From: Phytophthora colocasiae
Lineage: Eukaryota > Oomycota > Peronosporomycetes > Peronosporales > Peronosporaceae
DNA: 64,000 nucleotides
NCBI GenBank assembly: GCA_018806915.1
Contig: JAGKQI010000046.1
Span: 496,001 to 560,000 of the forward strand
Direction of reading: 5' to 3'
The translations under genes were made by a program, and so were the position numbers. Of this stretch, positions 21,119 to 33,456 are shown piece by piece (within the stretch, counting starts at the first letter, position 1; each line of letters opens with the position of its first letter). Under the pieces are notes generated by a model. That model ran no database searches. It was not told the DNA's origin and worked only from the letters and a program-made list of their open reading frames with translations.

Positions 21119-22306
21119 ATGCTCGATCCCAATGACAAGAAGACTCCTCTGTTGCCTCGCATCGACCCTCCGATCGAGTTTGACGTAGTTCCTCATGACC
21201 ATTCACTGCTTGGACTTGCGAGTGTGGCGGTCTCGGCCTTGTGCTTCAGCATCATGACGACGCTCATCAAGTACCAAACGTACTCCATGACGTCCATGGA
21301 AGCTATTTTCTGGCGCTCTACCGGCGCGTTCATGTTCAATTTCGTGCGATTCAATTGAAATTATACAAGAAAAAAACTAATGTGAACATATTTAACATGA
21401 ATTTCGTGCTGGGTGGTAGATGAGCGTGCTGTATCTCCATAAGAGTCTCTACGTTGCTCCTGAGAAGCGCACAATGCTAGCGCTTCGCTGTCTTGCTGGT
21501 TTCTCTTCCATTGCCTTCGCCTTCTACGCCATCTCGCAAATGGTGCTAGCAGACGCTAGTTGTATCACTTTTTCCAGCCCGATCTTCACCTTCTTTGCTG
21601 TAAGTTGAGGCTGACGTTGCTATGAAGTGATCTGTTATTAATCTGCTTCATGCTGTACCACATTATGCTTGGTTCTTGAAGGGTGCTTGCCTTCTGCACG
21701 AGCGGATCGACCTTGTGAGCTTGCTCTCTGCCATCTTCGCCTTCTCCGGACTCTTGTTCGTTGTGCGTCCAGGCTTCCTCTTCGGGTACGACCACCCATC
21801 CGGTGGTGCGTCGTGGGATGCCATTGGTGCTGCTTTTCTGGGGGCTTTGGGGCAAGTGTTCGTCTTCATCACAGTCCGCAAGCTCCAGGGTGTCCATGCG
21901 TTGGTGATCGTGCACTATTTCATGCTTTCCAGCGCTATCGCAGCACTCGGCTGGGTCTTCATCGTCCAGAAAGTGAGATCTAAACCCGTTTTGAGGGAAA
22001 CGCTTACTTGTTTAACTCCGCTTTTGCTTGCAGACTTTTGTCATCCCCTCTGCCTTCGAAGAGTGGCGAGCGATCGTCGGGTGCGGGTTGTTCACTTTCC
22101 TGGGCCAAATGTTCCTAACCAAAGGTTTCCAACTCGAAAAAGCCGGCATCGCCTCCGTCATGCGCTACTTCGACGTTGTATTTGTTTTCATCTGGGACGC
22201 TGCGCTCCTCAAAGAGCGAATCAATCCGTGGAGTATTGTCGGTGCAATGTTCATCATCTCCAGCGCAGTGGTCATCGCCATACGCAAGATGAAGGACCGT
22301 GCCTAA
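21119..22306 (+). CDS. EamA/DMT-family transporter copy 4
   Basis: Exons 21119-21343, 21420-21599, 21682-21972 and 22034-22306 give 322 residues. It is the most divergent copy: exon 3 is two codons shorter (DHPSGGASWDAIG region), exon 2 ends TFFA rather than TFFM, and the N-terminus reads KKTPLLP. The same two EamA halves and FLGQMFLTKGFQLEKAG block are present. The start is the first ATG after the stop-rich spacer. Confidence 0.85.
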
Positions 22307-22639
22307 TCTGACAAGACTGTAGCAACAAGCTGCAAGAATTGACCGGCTAATCTACAATGAGCGTTCGCATTCTTAGATGACTTTGCGGTACACTAACGTA
22401 TTCAACGGCACTTGATGCCGTTGCGACACCTTTGCCACCCTCTTCCGCTGTGAACCACGTTCATCACTGAAGCTCAGCGATGAACGTGCGTGGATTTGAC
22501 AAATAATGATTGGACAAACGCACCAGCCGTTCATTCATCCATGCCAGTGACGTCGACACTCATCAAAGCTCAATTTGTCCAGCGTAGCATAAGCCAGCCA
22601 CCCGTGCATTAGGACTACCCTGATAAATAACTGTGTGCC
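22307..22639. other. intergenic gap in DMT array
   Basis: 333 bp between copies 4 and 5. A small imperfect hairpin (CGTTCATC...GATGAACG, about 22459-22485) is visible. Otherwise nothing was recognised; the promoter of copy 5 should lie here. Confidence 0.4.
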
Positions 22640-23804
22640 ATGTCTATCGGAACGGAAAAGGAGCACAAGCCGCTACTACCGACCACATCGGCCGATGTCA
22701 AGACAGAGGAGCAACCGCACAAACTGCTGGGGATTTCGTGCGTGGCACTCTCGGCCGTGTGTTTCAGCCTCATGTCCACTATGGTCAAGTATAACACATA
22801 CACGATGACATCCATTGAGGCCATCTTCTGGCGCTCCATTGTGGGAATGGCTTTGAACTACGTACGTGTCGACCAGCGAAAAGTTGCTGTTGGAATTATG
22901 AAGTGCTAACATGTTTTACTATGCTAGGTGTGTATTTGGTACAGTGGCAAGACGCTGTACGTCGCGCCAGAAGACCGCATGATGTTGTTCTACCGCTGCT
23001 TTGCTGGCTTCTCGTCCATTTCATTTGCGTTCTACGCTGTGTCGCAAATGGTTCTTGCTGACGCGTCCGTCTGCATCTTCACAAGCCCCGTTTTCACCTT
23101 CTTCATGGTGAGTTTGCTGTGTTTGAGGAAGTGGGAGTTTGTCTTGACATTTGGAATTGTTCTTGCTGTACTATAGGGTGCCTTCTTGTTGCATGAACGC
23201 ATCGACATTCCAAGCTTCGCATGCGCAATTCTGTCGTTTGGAGGCTTGATTTGTGTCGTCCGGCCAGGATTCATCTTTGGGTACGAGCACGCCACGGCAC
23301 ACACAGATGGCTCATGGATTGCGATCGGTTCGGCTCTACTTGGAGCCATTGGACAGGCTTTTGTGTTCATTACCGTGCGAAAGCTCAAGGGTATCCATTT
23401 CACGGTCATTGTCCACTATTTCATGCTTTTCAGCTTAGTTGGATCACTTCTCTACATGGTGCTGGTGCAGCGGGTACGTTTCTGAAAAAAAAAAATAGTT
23501 TCTGCTACCAACAATCCTGACCTTTTGACCACGACAGGTTTTCGTAGTGCCGTCTACGCTTAATGTCTGGCTCACTGTTATCGGCAGTGGAATGTTCACT
23601 TTCATCGGTCAGTTGTTGCTGACGAAGGGGTTCCAGCTTGAGAAGGCTGGAATCGCTTCGGTGATGCGCTACCTCGATGTGGTTTGCGTCTTCATTTGGG
23701 ACTATCTACTGCTTGGTGAGAAGATCAACTACTGGAGTGTCGTGGGCGCCGCTATCATTTGTACTTGCGCTGCTGTGATCGCTCTACGTAAGGCTCATTC
23801 ATAG
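22640..23804 (+). CDS. EamA/DMT-family transporter copy 5
   Basis: Exons 22640-22861, 22928-23107, 23177-23473 and 23538-23804 give 321 residues. The N-terminus MSIGTEKEHKPLLP parallels copy 3. The second EamA half has IGQLLLTKGFQLEKAG and RYLDVVCVFIWD. Exon 2 is exactly 180 bp, as in all five copies, and intron positions and phases are conserved, which supports both the gene model and tandem duplication. Confidence 0.85.
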
Positions 23805-23951
23805 GTGAACAGGAACTTTGATCTGACGAGTTTGCTAGTAGATTGATAATGCTTATCAGGGATACAGAAAAAAAACTTAAGCCAACTAGCTTGAATCTTC
23901 GTCTGGCGTTGTCTGCATGGTTAGAGCTTCTTCATGCGTGTTTGCTGTGTA

Positions 23952-24665
23952 TCAGGCCGTGACTTCCACCTGGAAACAGCTCGTGTAAGCCGCACCACCG
24001 TAAATCCCACTGGAAGTTGGGATCGAAGTGTTGGTGTCGGCATCGTAGAATTTCCAATACCAAACCAAGTTGTACACGCCTGGAGCAGTACCAGCAGGAA
24101 CAGTGAAGGTAGCGACACAAGGGTATCCATCTCCAGCACGTCCGGACGGGATTGTCTTGGCTTCGTCAATGAATGCTTCACCGCAGTTGCCGTCGTCAAA
24201 ATTGTGTAACTGGCCGTCAATGAGCTTGTCTGGAGTCAAGTCGAACGTCGTTGCCAAGTTCGTATCGGGAACACCAGTCCAGTAGATACCGTAAAATGTC
24301 TTACCTGCTGCCTGCTCCTTGACAATGTGGCCATTAGACGTGTAGCCAAAGTAGACTGTCGTTCCTGCGGCGAGAGCAATGCGGTGACGCCAACCAGAGT
24401 AATCCCAGGCGTCCGTGGTGCAAATTGGTGCGTTGTTGGCCACGTCGGCGATCAAGATCTTGAACGTCATCTTGGTATTCACGTCGGGGTCGCCTCGACC
24501 AACGTAGTTCTTCATGTATCCTGCGCACATTCCGTTTGCATTGCTTCCGCCGTAAATGTACTCGGGCCCGCGGTTGTAGACAACAGTGCGGTCGGTGTCA
24601 AGGCAGTCGATCCAGCTGTGACCTTGCACCACAGCGATGCTCAGCATCAACACTAAGAAGAACAT
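23952..24665 (-). CDS. secreted AA17-like copper monooxygenase (LPMO)
   Basis: 237 residues. A 15-residue signal peptide (MFFLVLMLSIAVVQG) is followed directly by His-Ser-Trp-Ile-Asp-Cys, so cleavage would expose an N-terminal histidine. That is the defining feature of the copper histidine brace. A second candidate copper ligand is the His in TSNGHIVKE, and a C-terminal WYWKFYD segment could supply the axial Tyr. Several cysteines suit disulphides. Size, the HSWIDC start and oomycete context match family AA17, described in Phytophthora as pectin-cleaving LPMOs that aid plant infection. The open frame extends 70 codons upstream, but only the ATG at 24665 places the signal peptide at the N-terminus. 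No carbohydrate-binding module or GPI tail is seen. Confidence 0.82.
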   Translation of the reverse strand: MFFLVLMLSIAVVQGHSWIDCLDTDRTVVYNRGPEYIYGGSNANGMCAGYMKNYVGRGDPDVNTKMTFKILIADVANNAPICTTDAWDYSGWRHRIALAAGTTVYFGYTSNGHIVKEQAAGKTFYGIYWTGVPDTNLATTFDLTPDKLIDGQLHNFDDGNCGEAFIDEAKTIPSGRAGDGYPCVATFTVPAGTAPGVYNLVWYWKFYDADTNTSIPTSSGIYGGAAYTSCFQVEVTA

Positions 24666-24980
24666 GTTTTGTCGGCGTTTTCTAGGCTGGAAAGTGCGTA
24701 GTCGAAGCTGAATCGAGAAATGGAGCAATGGACTAGATCGAAGTGAGTCGTGGGTGAAGTTTGCCATCAAAGTTCGAGAAAGACTGGAATAAGAGACGGT
24801 CATTCGAAATCCACGCTTCCACATGCTAGTATTCATGGTGGTGTCCTGCTTCGGAATACCGACTGGGCATATCATCGGGCTTGAAAACCGACCACATCAA
24901 CGAAACATTGGAATCCACATCCCATTGTAATGGTCAGGAAAGCTGGTTACAGGACGTGAGCAATTGGTCTAACGTTTTAT

Positions 24981-26720
24981 TTACAGGAACTTTTCTTCAT
25001 CAACCTTCGTCTTCCTGCGGTTCAACTGGCGTTTGCGCGAATGGTAGTTGTTATCCTGGTACTGTCCTTCGCTTGACGTCTCGTTTTGCAGAAGTGGACG
25101 GTTCTGGTCTGTGTGTTTGCGGAGCATTAGGTGTGGCGGGACGTCCTGTACGATCGTCTTGGCGCGAATCTCCATCCATTTACGGAAATTCCAGTACGGC
25201 GCGCGTTCGGGCAGCTGCAGCGCAATTCGCAGCGCGTTGTGCCAGTCGAGGCGGCTCAAGCGCTTGTTCACCTGCATCATTTGCATCGTAAGGCGTACAG
25301 CCTCACGTGGGTTCTGACGTTTCTCGTCAAAGAACTGGATGGCCTCGCGGTAGCATACTGTCGTCTTACCCATGCGCTTGGCGTTCTTCTGAAGCATTTG
25401 CACGGCCGTATCGATGGCACCACCGCGAATGTAGGACAAAATCAGACTCTGGTACGTCACAGTATCCCACTTCATTCCTTGCTTCTTCATTTCGTTGGCA
25501 AGAGGGTGCATCTTCTCGAGCTGATTCGTCTCCAACAGCGCAATGAGAGCAGCATTGTGGGCAAAGAAGTTGGGCTGCTCGTCCTTTGCTTTACGTGCCT
25601 TGTACTTGTAAAAGATTTCAATTCCGCGCAGTTTCGTCTCCTCGCTCTCGGACTTGGCATGACCCATAATCACCGCACCAAGGTACACACCACGCAGGTT
25701 TTCACGGAGATCATCGGGCATCGAGTCGTACACTTCCACGATCGTCTCCCACTGCTTGCCCTTGGCACAGGCGGAGAATACCGAATTAAAGATGGTGGCT
25801 GTGGGCTCGAAGCCATCCTCGTGCATCGAGTTCATGGCATCCAGCGCCAATTCCCACTTGCCAGTCTTACCAGCACAAATGGCTAGTGAATGGTATGAAG
25901 CCTGCGTCATCTCCAGTCGTCGCTGACGAATGGCGCGTAGCACCCCCAAAGCACTTTGCACATCTCCTGCACGCGCACAACTATTGAGGATGTTGTTGTA
26001 GATGACGATATTGAGATCCAGGCGGTTCTTGATCATGTCGTCGAAGATCTCGAGCACCAGTTCATGCTGGCCAGACTTAAGAGCCGACGACAACGCGTGT
26101 GAGTACGTGACAGTCTGAGGAATGTAGCCATCGTTGCGCATGACCTCGAACACACGGAGTGCATGGCTGTACTGCTGTTCCTTGTAGCAGCAGCAAATAG
26201 CACTGGAGTATGACTGGATACGGGGACGTACGCCCTGCTCTCGGGAGTAAGCCAGCACACGCATGCAGTCATCCATGCGTCTCCTTGCACCCAGCACCTC
26301 CACAAGGAACGAGGCGACTTCGAGTCCCAAGCCACGCCCATTAGCGAGTTTAATCTCTTCAAAGATGTCCAGTGCAGTGCGCCACGCGGCCGATCCGTCC
26401 GTAGTCTCCAACGCCTCCATGAGGCATGTGCCATACTCTTCTTCTAGATTTTCAATCGAAATCTGACTTGTATCACGCGTCTTTCTTTCATGGTGTTCCT
26501 CCTCGTCGTCATCATGAACGTTATTGACGTTCTGAGAGAGGAAGCGAGCGTCAAATGGCGGTGAGAAGCTGATCGACTGGTTTAACACTGATCTTGAAGA
26601 GTTCCCACTCGCACGCAGAACATGGAACGAGGCTTTACGAGGAGCGACTGACGAATGCAACAGCTCATTCGCTGCGCGCCACAAGCTACGGCGCGTACAT
26701 GCGCGTCCTTGGAGCAGCAT
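24981..26720 (-). CDS. pentatricopeptide-repeat protein, probably mitochondrial
   Basis: 579 residues in one exon. The N-terminus is basic, Ser/Arg-rich and free of acidic residues for ~55 residues (MLLQGRACTRRSLWRAA), as in a mitochondrial presequence. Residues ~130-480 contain about nine PPR-like helix pairs with the pattern YNNILNSCARAGD / ALGVLRAIRQRRLE, VTYSHALSSALKSGQ and TATIFNSVFSACAKG. The C-terminus is basic. PPR proteins bind organellar RNA for processing, stability or translation; the target is unknown. It ends 316 bp before the LPMO start on the same strand and starts 194 bp from the divergent USP32-like gene. Confidence 0.88.
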   Translation of the reverse strand: MLLQGRACTRRSLWRAANELLHSSVAPRKASFHVLRASGNSSRSVLNQSISFSPPFDARFLSQNVNNVHDDDEEEHHERKTRDTSQISIENLEEEYGTCLMEALETTDGSAAWRTALDIFEEIKLANGRGLGLEVASFLVEVLGARRRMDDCMRVLAYSREQGVRPRIQSYSSAICCCYKEQQYSHALRVFEVMRNDGYIPQTVTYSHALSSALKSGQHELVLEIFDDMIKNRLDLNIVIYNNILNSCARAGDVQSALGVLRAIRQRRLEMTQASYHSLAICAGKTGKWELALDAMNSMHEDGFEPTATIFNSVFSACAKGKQWETIVEVYDSMPDDLRENLRGVYLGAVIMGHAKSESEETKLRGIEIFYKYKARKAKDEQPNFFAHNAALIALLETNQLEKMHPLANEMKKQGMKWDTVTYQSLILSYIRGGAIDTAVQMLQKNAKRMGKTTVCYREAIQFFDEKRQNPREAVRLTMQMMQVNKRLSRLDWHNALRIALQLPERAPYWNFRKWMEIRAKTIVQDVPPHLMLRKHTDQNRPLLQNETSSEGQYQDNNYHSRKRQLNRRKTKVDEEKFL

Positions 26721-26914
26721 AACAGATCCTCGACGTTACTGGAATGGGAGGCTCTGCGCAAACGTGGGTTTGCTATTGCCACCAGACGAATGATTGGAAG
26801 CTCTCGTCACCAAATGTACATTAGTTTTTATTTGTATGGTACAGTGTACCATTCCGCATTGAAGCCCCTTGTTCTCATACAAAAGATCAGTCAAGAAAAG
26901 ACGTCCGTCCGGCC
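26721..26914. promoter_or_regulatory. divergent promoter region, PPR / USP32-like
   Basis: Only 194 bp separate the two divergent start codons, so both promoters must lie or overlap here. No defined element is claimed. Confidence 0.45.
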
Positions 26915-29900
26915 ATGGGGAACATGATGAGTATGGGCGGCCACGCGTCGGCGGGGGACGCTGGCAGTGTGGACGCCTATGTAGCTCGTCTATCAGACAA
27001 CGAGGTTAAGCGCTATACCGATGGGTACCGTCGTATCTGCCGGGGAGAAGGCTCTTCGTCATCTTCAGCGACCATCACTCCTGCTCCTTTTCTTCATCGT
27101 GCAAGTTCCTCGGCTTCTAATGGGAGTAACAGCAATTTAGCAGGGGCAGCTGCAGTCGCAGCTGCAACTGAAGCAGCCAATGGGCCTCAATTGAGCAAGA
27201 AACTGTTCCGAAGCAAGGTTCTGGGTGCTTTCTCGATGATACCGCACTCACTATCCGACCGTCTATTTGAGGTGCTCGACACAGATCATTCGGGTGAACT
27301 TAGCCTACTCAACGTGCTCAGTGGCCTAGCCTGGCTCAAACATGGCACTTATGAGGAACAAGTGCAGCTGTTGTTCATTATCTACGACCTAGATAATGCT
27401 GGAGAAGTCTCTCGAGAGGTGCTGGATAGGTTCATGGATGTCATCTACGGCCGCAAACGAGCCCGACACAGCACAACGATCAAGTTCTTGGACAGAATAT
27501 TTGACGGACGAGCTGCCCTTGATCTTCACGAGTTCAAACAGATCGTACAGGAGAAAGATGAACGTGGAGATGCATTGTTGGTCAAGTGGCTGGCTGTGCT
27601 TGCTGCTAAGATCGGCATTGAAGATGACCCACAGATCCTGGCTCTTGAGAAAACTTATAACCCTGTTGCTATTAGACGACGTATCGCTCAGGCGACACTG
27701 TTTTCGTTGACGGAGGTAACGTCGCTGGAGCGGCAGTTCCAGAAGATGTTCGACCCAAAGGGAGGAGCGAGTACCAGGATACCGAGCAGTCAGTTCATTG
27801 AGGTTCTCAGTGCCAAAGGGCTGTTTCCTGAGGAATTGTTAGAAAAGTTTTGCACCTGCACAGCTATGTCGGAGCTCGTGCTGTTTGAAGAATTCTGCCA
27901 GTTCTTATCGGACTTCTGCCGAGGAGGCTCAAGAGAAGAGAAGATGAAGCATCTTTTCAAGATTTATAGTGACCGGAGTACAACGGTAAGGGTGGATTTT
28001 GCAGCGATGAAGGAGCTCATTCATGTTGGAGTTAGTTGCGACACAAACGGCATCAATGAGGATGCCGAGCAAGAGGAAGAACGGCACGTTGAAGAGGTAA
28101 TGTAATTGGTTACGTCGCTTGTTATGTCGTACTGGCATGTTGACGCGGTGCATTATATTTATGCAGATTTCGGCAACACAGACCGCCGAGGCAGGGTGGG
28201 ACGAAGAGGCATTTGCCCGGTGGGCAGCAGGAGCTGTTGCTGTGCGACGGCTGTTCAACCAGTTGGCGTTCGCAGCCTGCATTTTATTTGGACTGAAGCC
28301 GGAGTCAGCGTATCTCGAGAAAAAGATTATCGAATGGCACTGGAGGGAAGCTACTCGCGTCTTCGGCATCGGACAAGTACGTATATTTCAAAGAGGTACC
28401 CTTATCATTGCTAGTTGACCCACGCAGGCATGTGCTATGTACTCCTATGTTTTCTCAGACATGGAACTTGATGGGGGCCGAATGGTGGCGTAAGTGGTGT
28501 GACTACGTAAGTATGGACCCAAAGAATGGAAGTCCTTATGGATCGATGCCTGTTCCCCAAATTTCCCCAAATACTGTTGTGGAAATTGCCAGAAATATTC
28601 GTGGGAATATTGCTCTACGCGCTGCTAGCTTTAGTGGCGATGGCAGCAGTTCTCGGCCACCTCGGCCTGGACCGATTACCAATTGGGGTCTTCTCATGCA
28701 AAGCGGAAGCCGAAGATTGAAGCAGAAGCTGGTGCTGGCTCACGATTTCTATGTAAGCACTTACGAATCGGCGATCTTTTGTAACATTCTTCTAATGCTC
28801 CATTGTTGTAGATGATTCCTTCTGCTGCTTACGCGGTGTTATCCTCTTGGTACGGTGGCGGGCCGGACTTGGTGAGGTCAATCGTCGAGGTTCCCACGAG
28901 CACAAGCGAAGTGGAGCTTCAAATTGAATTATTCCCGCTTATATTACGCGTTGCTCGTGTGGATCCTGCTAATGGTAGTGTCATTCGTTCTGGTGAAGAA
29001 ATTCTATTGAGCGAGTTGAGCACACCATCGAGTCTTCTTGAAGCTACCTGCCGTGCGCTGCTTTTGCTGAAACTGATGGACAAAGCGCGCTTATGGTACT
29101 TCAACGAGAAAACACCTGATCACAAGATACGGTTGCGAGACGAGTATCCGAATGAGCTAAAGAAGTTGACGCAGGACAGTGTGTTTTTGCTAGAAGTACA
29201 AGACGATGACGGCTCGTGGCCTCTCTCTCAGACAGATGACACAATCACGTCTTCACCCTCGAACAGCAGCGTCCGTCAACCGGTGCAAGGAAACGGACGA
29301 GTAACTGAAAATGATGCCGGTGCTGGATCAAGGAAACGGCAACGGGAGCACCGTCCGTCATTACGGACTTCAGACATTTGTTCCCGAGGCAACTTTGGTG
29401 ATGCTTTAGGACAACGCGGTACGCATGATGGTGTTGGATTGATTAAGAAAGGCTGAATTGCTGATGCGATGTACTTGTTGTGCTACTGTGTCGATTAGGT
29501 TCTGGAAGCGAACCAGGATCTCCGACAATAGAAGTGGACCCTGTGCTGGCATCGCCTGTTGTAAGGAAACGCTTTTCCAAGGACGCATTTAAAGGCCCAG
29601 GTTTGGTAGGTCTCGACAATCTTGGCAACACATGTTATATGAGCAGCGCGCTTCAGTGTATGAGTCACACTCGACTGCTAGTCGAGTACTTTAAGAACGA
29701 GGCATATCTTAAAGATATTAACCTGCGAAATCGTGATGGTACCAACGGCAAGTTGACTGCGGCATTTGGAGAACTGCTTCGCGTGCTCTGGACTTCCGAC
29801 CGGAAACGTTTTGCTCCAAGTGAGTTCAAGAAGGTACTTGCGAAGTGCAGCCCGCAATTTGCTGGGTCCGATCAACACGATGCGCAAGAATTATTGGCTT

Positions 29901-32251
29901 GCTTATTGAGCAGCCTTAGTGAAGACCTGAATCGAATTGTGAAGAAGCCGTATACGGAGCAGCCAGATAGTGATGGACGCCCCGACGCTCTCGTAGCAGA
30001 AGAGTGGTGGCAAAACCACCAAAAACGCGAATTCTCCGTGATTGTTGCGCTGTTTACTGGCCAGTACAAAAGTCTGTTGGAGTGCTCAATATGCCGATAT
30101 GAGTCCGCGCGATTTGAGCCATTTACGTTCTTGCAGTTGTCACTTCCAGAGAGTAATTCCCGATCCATTGTATTGACAATAATCTTTCGCACGGACCGTG
30201 TACCATTGCGCTTTTCGGTAAGAGTGCAGAACGGCGACACGGTTAAACAGATGAAAATGCAGGTTGCGGCATTTTTGAAGAAGGCCGAGGAGAAAGTTTC
30301 CGGACCTGGTTTAGTGAGCGATGGTGGTGACAGCGTGGATGGTGATATTGGTGCTGACTGGACAAAAGTGGTTATCGCACGTACCTCGAATATGCATACT
30401 GTGGAAGCGCTCTTGGATGATAAACTACCATTGACCCAAATTCACGAGAAGGATCAGTTAACTGCATTTGAACTTGATCGTGATGAAGACTTACTTCCTC
30501 CACTACTGATATCTCCAAACCCAGCAGAGCTTACGCGTGTGGCGCCACAAACGGTGCCAGCAAGTGAAAGTACCAGTGAAAGTGAAATCACCAAGAAGGC
30601 CTCAAGTACCCCTCAAAGCCCACCGCTTAACGGTGTCCCTGTTAATGGAACTGCTGCTGATAATGCAAATGGAACCGACAAAGACATACTAGTGGATGCT
30701 CAGTCCGTTGACAATGTGAAAACCCAAGATGAAAGTGATCAGGATGGCGAAGGCGAAGTGTTACCACTAGGAGCATCAGTCTACGTTCGCATTGACAAAA
30801 CGAAAGATATGGTGGCAGCTCGTGTGATTGGGAGCAGCTCAAACTCAGGAACAGTTAATGTTGCGTACCCATCAGGTGTCCGACGATACCACATCCCGTT
30901 GTCGAAGATAATTGAGCGTCGTCAGAATGACGCGTTCATATTCCTAGTGCACCGTCGAGTGGAACGATCTACTGACAGCTTTACCAATGCACATGTTACG
31001 CGATTATTTGGCGCGCCATTGGTTATTCGTGTGTCAACGCGCACTACGACGGCCTACAATTTGTACTTGCTCGTATGGAATCGACTACGACGGATCTTTA
31101 ACTGGCAGGAGCCTCCACCTGCTTCGGACTTCGACGGTAAAAACCAGCGCAAGCGAGTTCGGACGGATGCATCATCGTTGGCGCTTGGAGAGCATCTGTC
31201 ATTAACAAAGTTTGGCTTCTGCTTACGACTCGTCACGTCACATGGAGTTGGATGTTCTCGCTGTGAATGGATCGATGGATGTTTGGGCTGTGTTCTGTTA
31301 CCGTCGTCACAAACTATACTCCCACTTGCAGCGGAGGAAACTGTGGCTATTGACTGGGATATCCGAACTCTGAAGGAGGAATATGACCCGATTCAAGCAA
31401 GTAAACTGGACTTTCATGCGTCCGTCCAACAGCATCAGCAACAGGACAATCAGCCTCTCAATTTGGCGCACTGCATGGACATGTTTACTGCGAAAGAAAC
31501 AATTCCAGAAGCTTACTGTGGCCACTGCAAGACGCTACGTCCAGCAACAAAGAAGATGGATTTGTGGCGTCTCCCTCCATTGCTTGTAATCCACCTCAAG
31601 CGATTCTGCTTCACCCAAGTATCACGGCGCAAATTACACCACCTTGTGGACTTCCCGTTACGAGGTTTGCAGTTTGGTGACTTTGTTGCTCGGAAGCGCG
31701 AGCCCCGTGGCCGACTGTCTGGTTTGGAGTATTGGTTGTTTTTGGGTGGGAAATTGAAGCCAGATCCTAGCAATGACAAATCGGAGCCATCGCCTACTAG
31801 TGGAAATTCCAAGCAGGCTAGACCAGGATCGCCGCGACGAGTGTCGTCCTCAGCGTTGGATGCTCCAGCCGCAGCCACAGCCGCAGTGCGTGGCGATGAC
31901 GGATTTCTGTATGACCTGTATGCCGTCGTGAATCACGTGGGTGCACTTGGAGGAGGACACTACTTTGCTTATGTGCTGAGCGATCACGATGGCAAATGGA
32001 AATGTTTCAATGACCATCAGTGCAAAGATATCGACGAGAAAGAAGTGGTGTCCTCCATGGCATATATACTATTTTATCGCAGGCGGGACACTGCGAATGT
32101 GTCCATTGAACAGCTATTTCCTCCTCTACCAGCGGATGCAACTGGCAACGGTGCTAGCTCGGAGGAGGAAGGTGTAAGTGACAAGGCCCAGGTGGAAGAG
32201 TTGCTGCAACAGTCCAAAGCCGGAAGTGGGGGTAATTGCATTATTAGCTAA
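26915..32251 (+). CDS. USP32-like ubiquitin-specific protease with EF-hands and CaaX box
   Basis: Five exons (26915-28096, 28167-28376, 28459-28752, 28812-29418, 29499-32251) give 1,681 residues. EF-hand-like loops lie at about 122-133 (DTDHSGELSLLN) and 158-169 (DLDNAGEVSREV). A DUSP-type region with the WW..W motif (GAEWWRKWCDY) follows. The split USP catalytic domain has the Cys box GLDNLGNTCYM (Cys ~810), the QHDAQELL block and the His box GALGGGHYFAY near the C-terminus. A long Ser-rich insertion separates the two halves. The N-terminus MGNMMS suits N-myristoylation and the C-terminus ends CIIS, a CaaX prenylation box. This domain order, including the CaaX end, is that of USP32, a membrane-linked deubiquitinase of Golgi and endosomes. 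Splicing is supported by a shared Gly codon at the exon 4/5 join. Confidence 0.88.
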
Positions 32252-32566
32252 GACAGCAAGAATGGGATATTGGAAAAAACAGCTCAGTGCGACGGCAGTC
32301 AGTTCCTACACACAAGCGCAACACACAACGCGTCTCAAACCCTTCTTGTTCTTCGAATGCGAGTTGCCGATGATGTTCAACTGATATGACGTCATGCGAC
32401 GAATGCGTACGAAATTCGTAATACGAATTTCATACTACAGTATGGGCAGTCTTAAAGCGTATCCTGGACGGCGAAGATTTAACGCCTGTGCACTTGTCCC
32501 AATTCCTAGCTATCACTCTGAATCAAGTTTATCAGGACCGAAATGAAACGTACAACTTAATCCGCC

Positions 32567-33191
32567 ATGAAGTACGTGTCGTCCTCCACGAATCCAAACA
32601 ACCAAGATAGTTTACCGTCGGAAGCTGCTGCAAAGCGCGCACGATGAGAGTGTCGCCTGTGTGAGGACGCCTACACAACTACACACTAGTGCTACAGAGT
32701 TTGGGGATGATAATGAATTCACAGGGATGGACTCTAGCCAACGAACTCGCAAGAAGCAGAAGGTGGAATCAAACGACTACCAGTCACAGATTGACAAGCT
32801 GCAACAGGAAATTGCAGATGTCAAGGAACGATTGGCTTCCCCAGAGCAAAATTCTTCAAACGCGGCCCACGCGCTTGGGAAAAGCTGCATCGAGGCGAAA
32901 CAGGTTGCAGATACGATGCAACGTAAGTTGGCGGAACATTCTCACTGGTTACAACGCGTTAGTACCTTGATTGAGACGGCTCCACTTTTCGCTTTTGCTG
33001 TGGGGGCGAGCGGAGATACCCGACCAGGACCAGACGCAAACTTGCAACGTAGTATGGAAGCATTAGATGAATGGCGTGGGGAATCAAAGGGTAAGCCGCA
33101 TCGATTGATCTTTGCGCGCGGCAGTCAGGATGATGCATCCAGACTCTTGCAGGACGACACCGAGAACGGCCGCAATTGCATTTCTGGTTAA
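32567..33191 (+). pseudogene. partial duplicate of the downstream bZIP-like gene
   Basis: From its ATG-like start (32567) to about 33090 this is nearly identical to 33457-33980, at an offset of 889-890 bp. It has one extra base near 32621 (GAAGCTGCTGC versus GAAGCGCTGC), which breaks the frame after about 18 codons. It then diverges after the GESKGKPH segment and stops at 33191, lacking the whole C-terminal half. Upstream sequence, including a TATGACGTCATGC word, is also partly duplicated. It is a recent truncated tandem copy. Confidence 0.8.
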
Positions 33192-33456
33192 GTTATCCGG
33201 CGAGAAGTCAGTCTGTGTACAAGCAACACGTCCCAAGATCATCAGTTTTGTCGTGCGGAGTGTAGCATTTTTGATATGCGAGTCGTTATGACGTCATGCA
33301 ACGAACACGTACGGTATGGTTATGGTCGCCCGATTGACATTGGGAGACACCATGTGCAAAGATCTAGCGGTTGCACTCCTGTCCCAGCTATCAAGCTGTG
33401 TGAATCAATCAATGTGAGAGGAAAAGACTTTCAATGCGAGGACAACCTAATCTGCC

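Noticed and set aside
24666..24875. 70-codon N-terminal extension of the LPMO
   Set aside because: It would bury the signal peptide and the essential N-terminal histidine.
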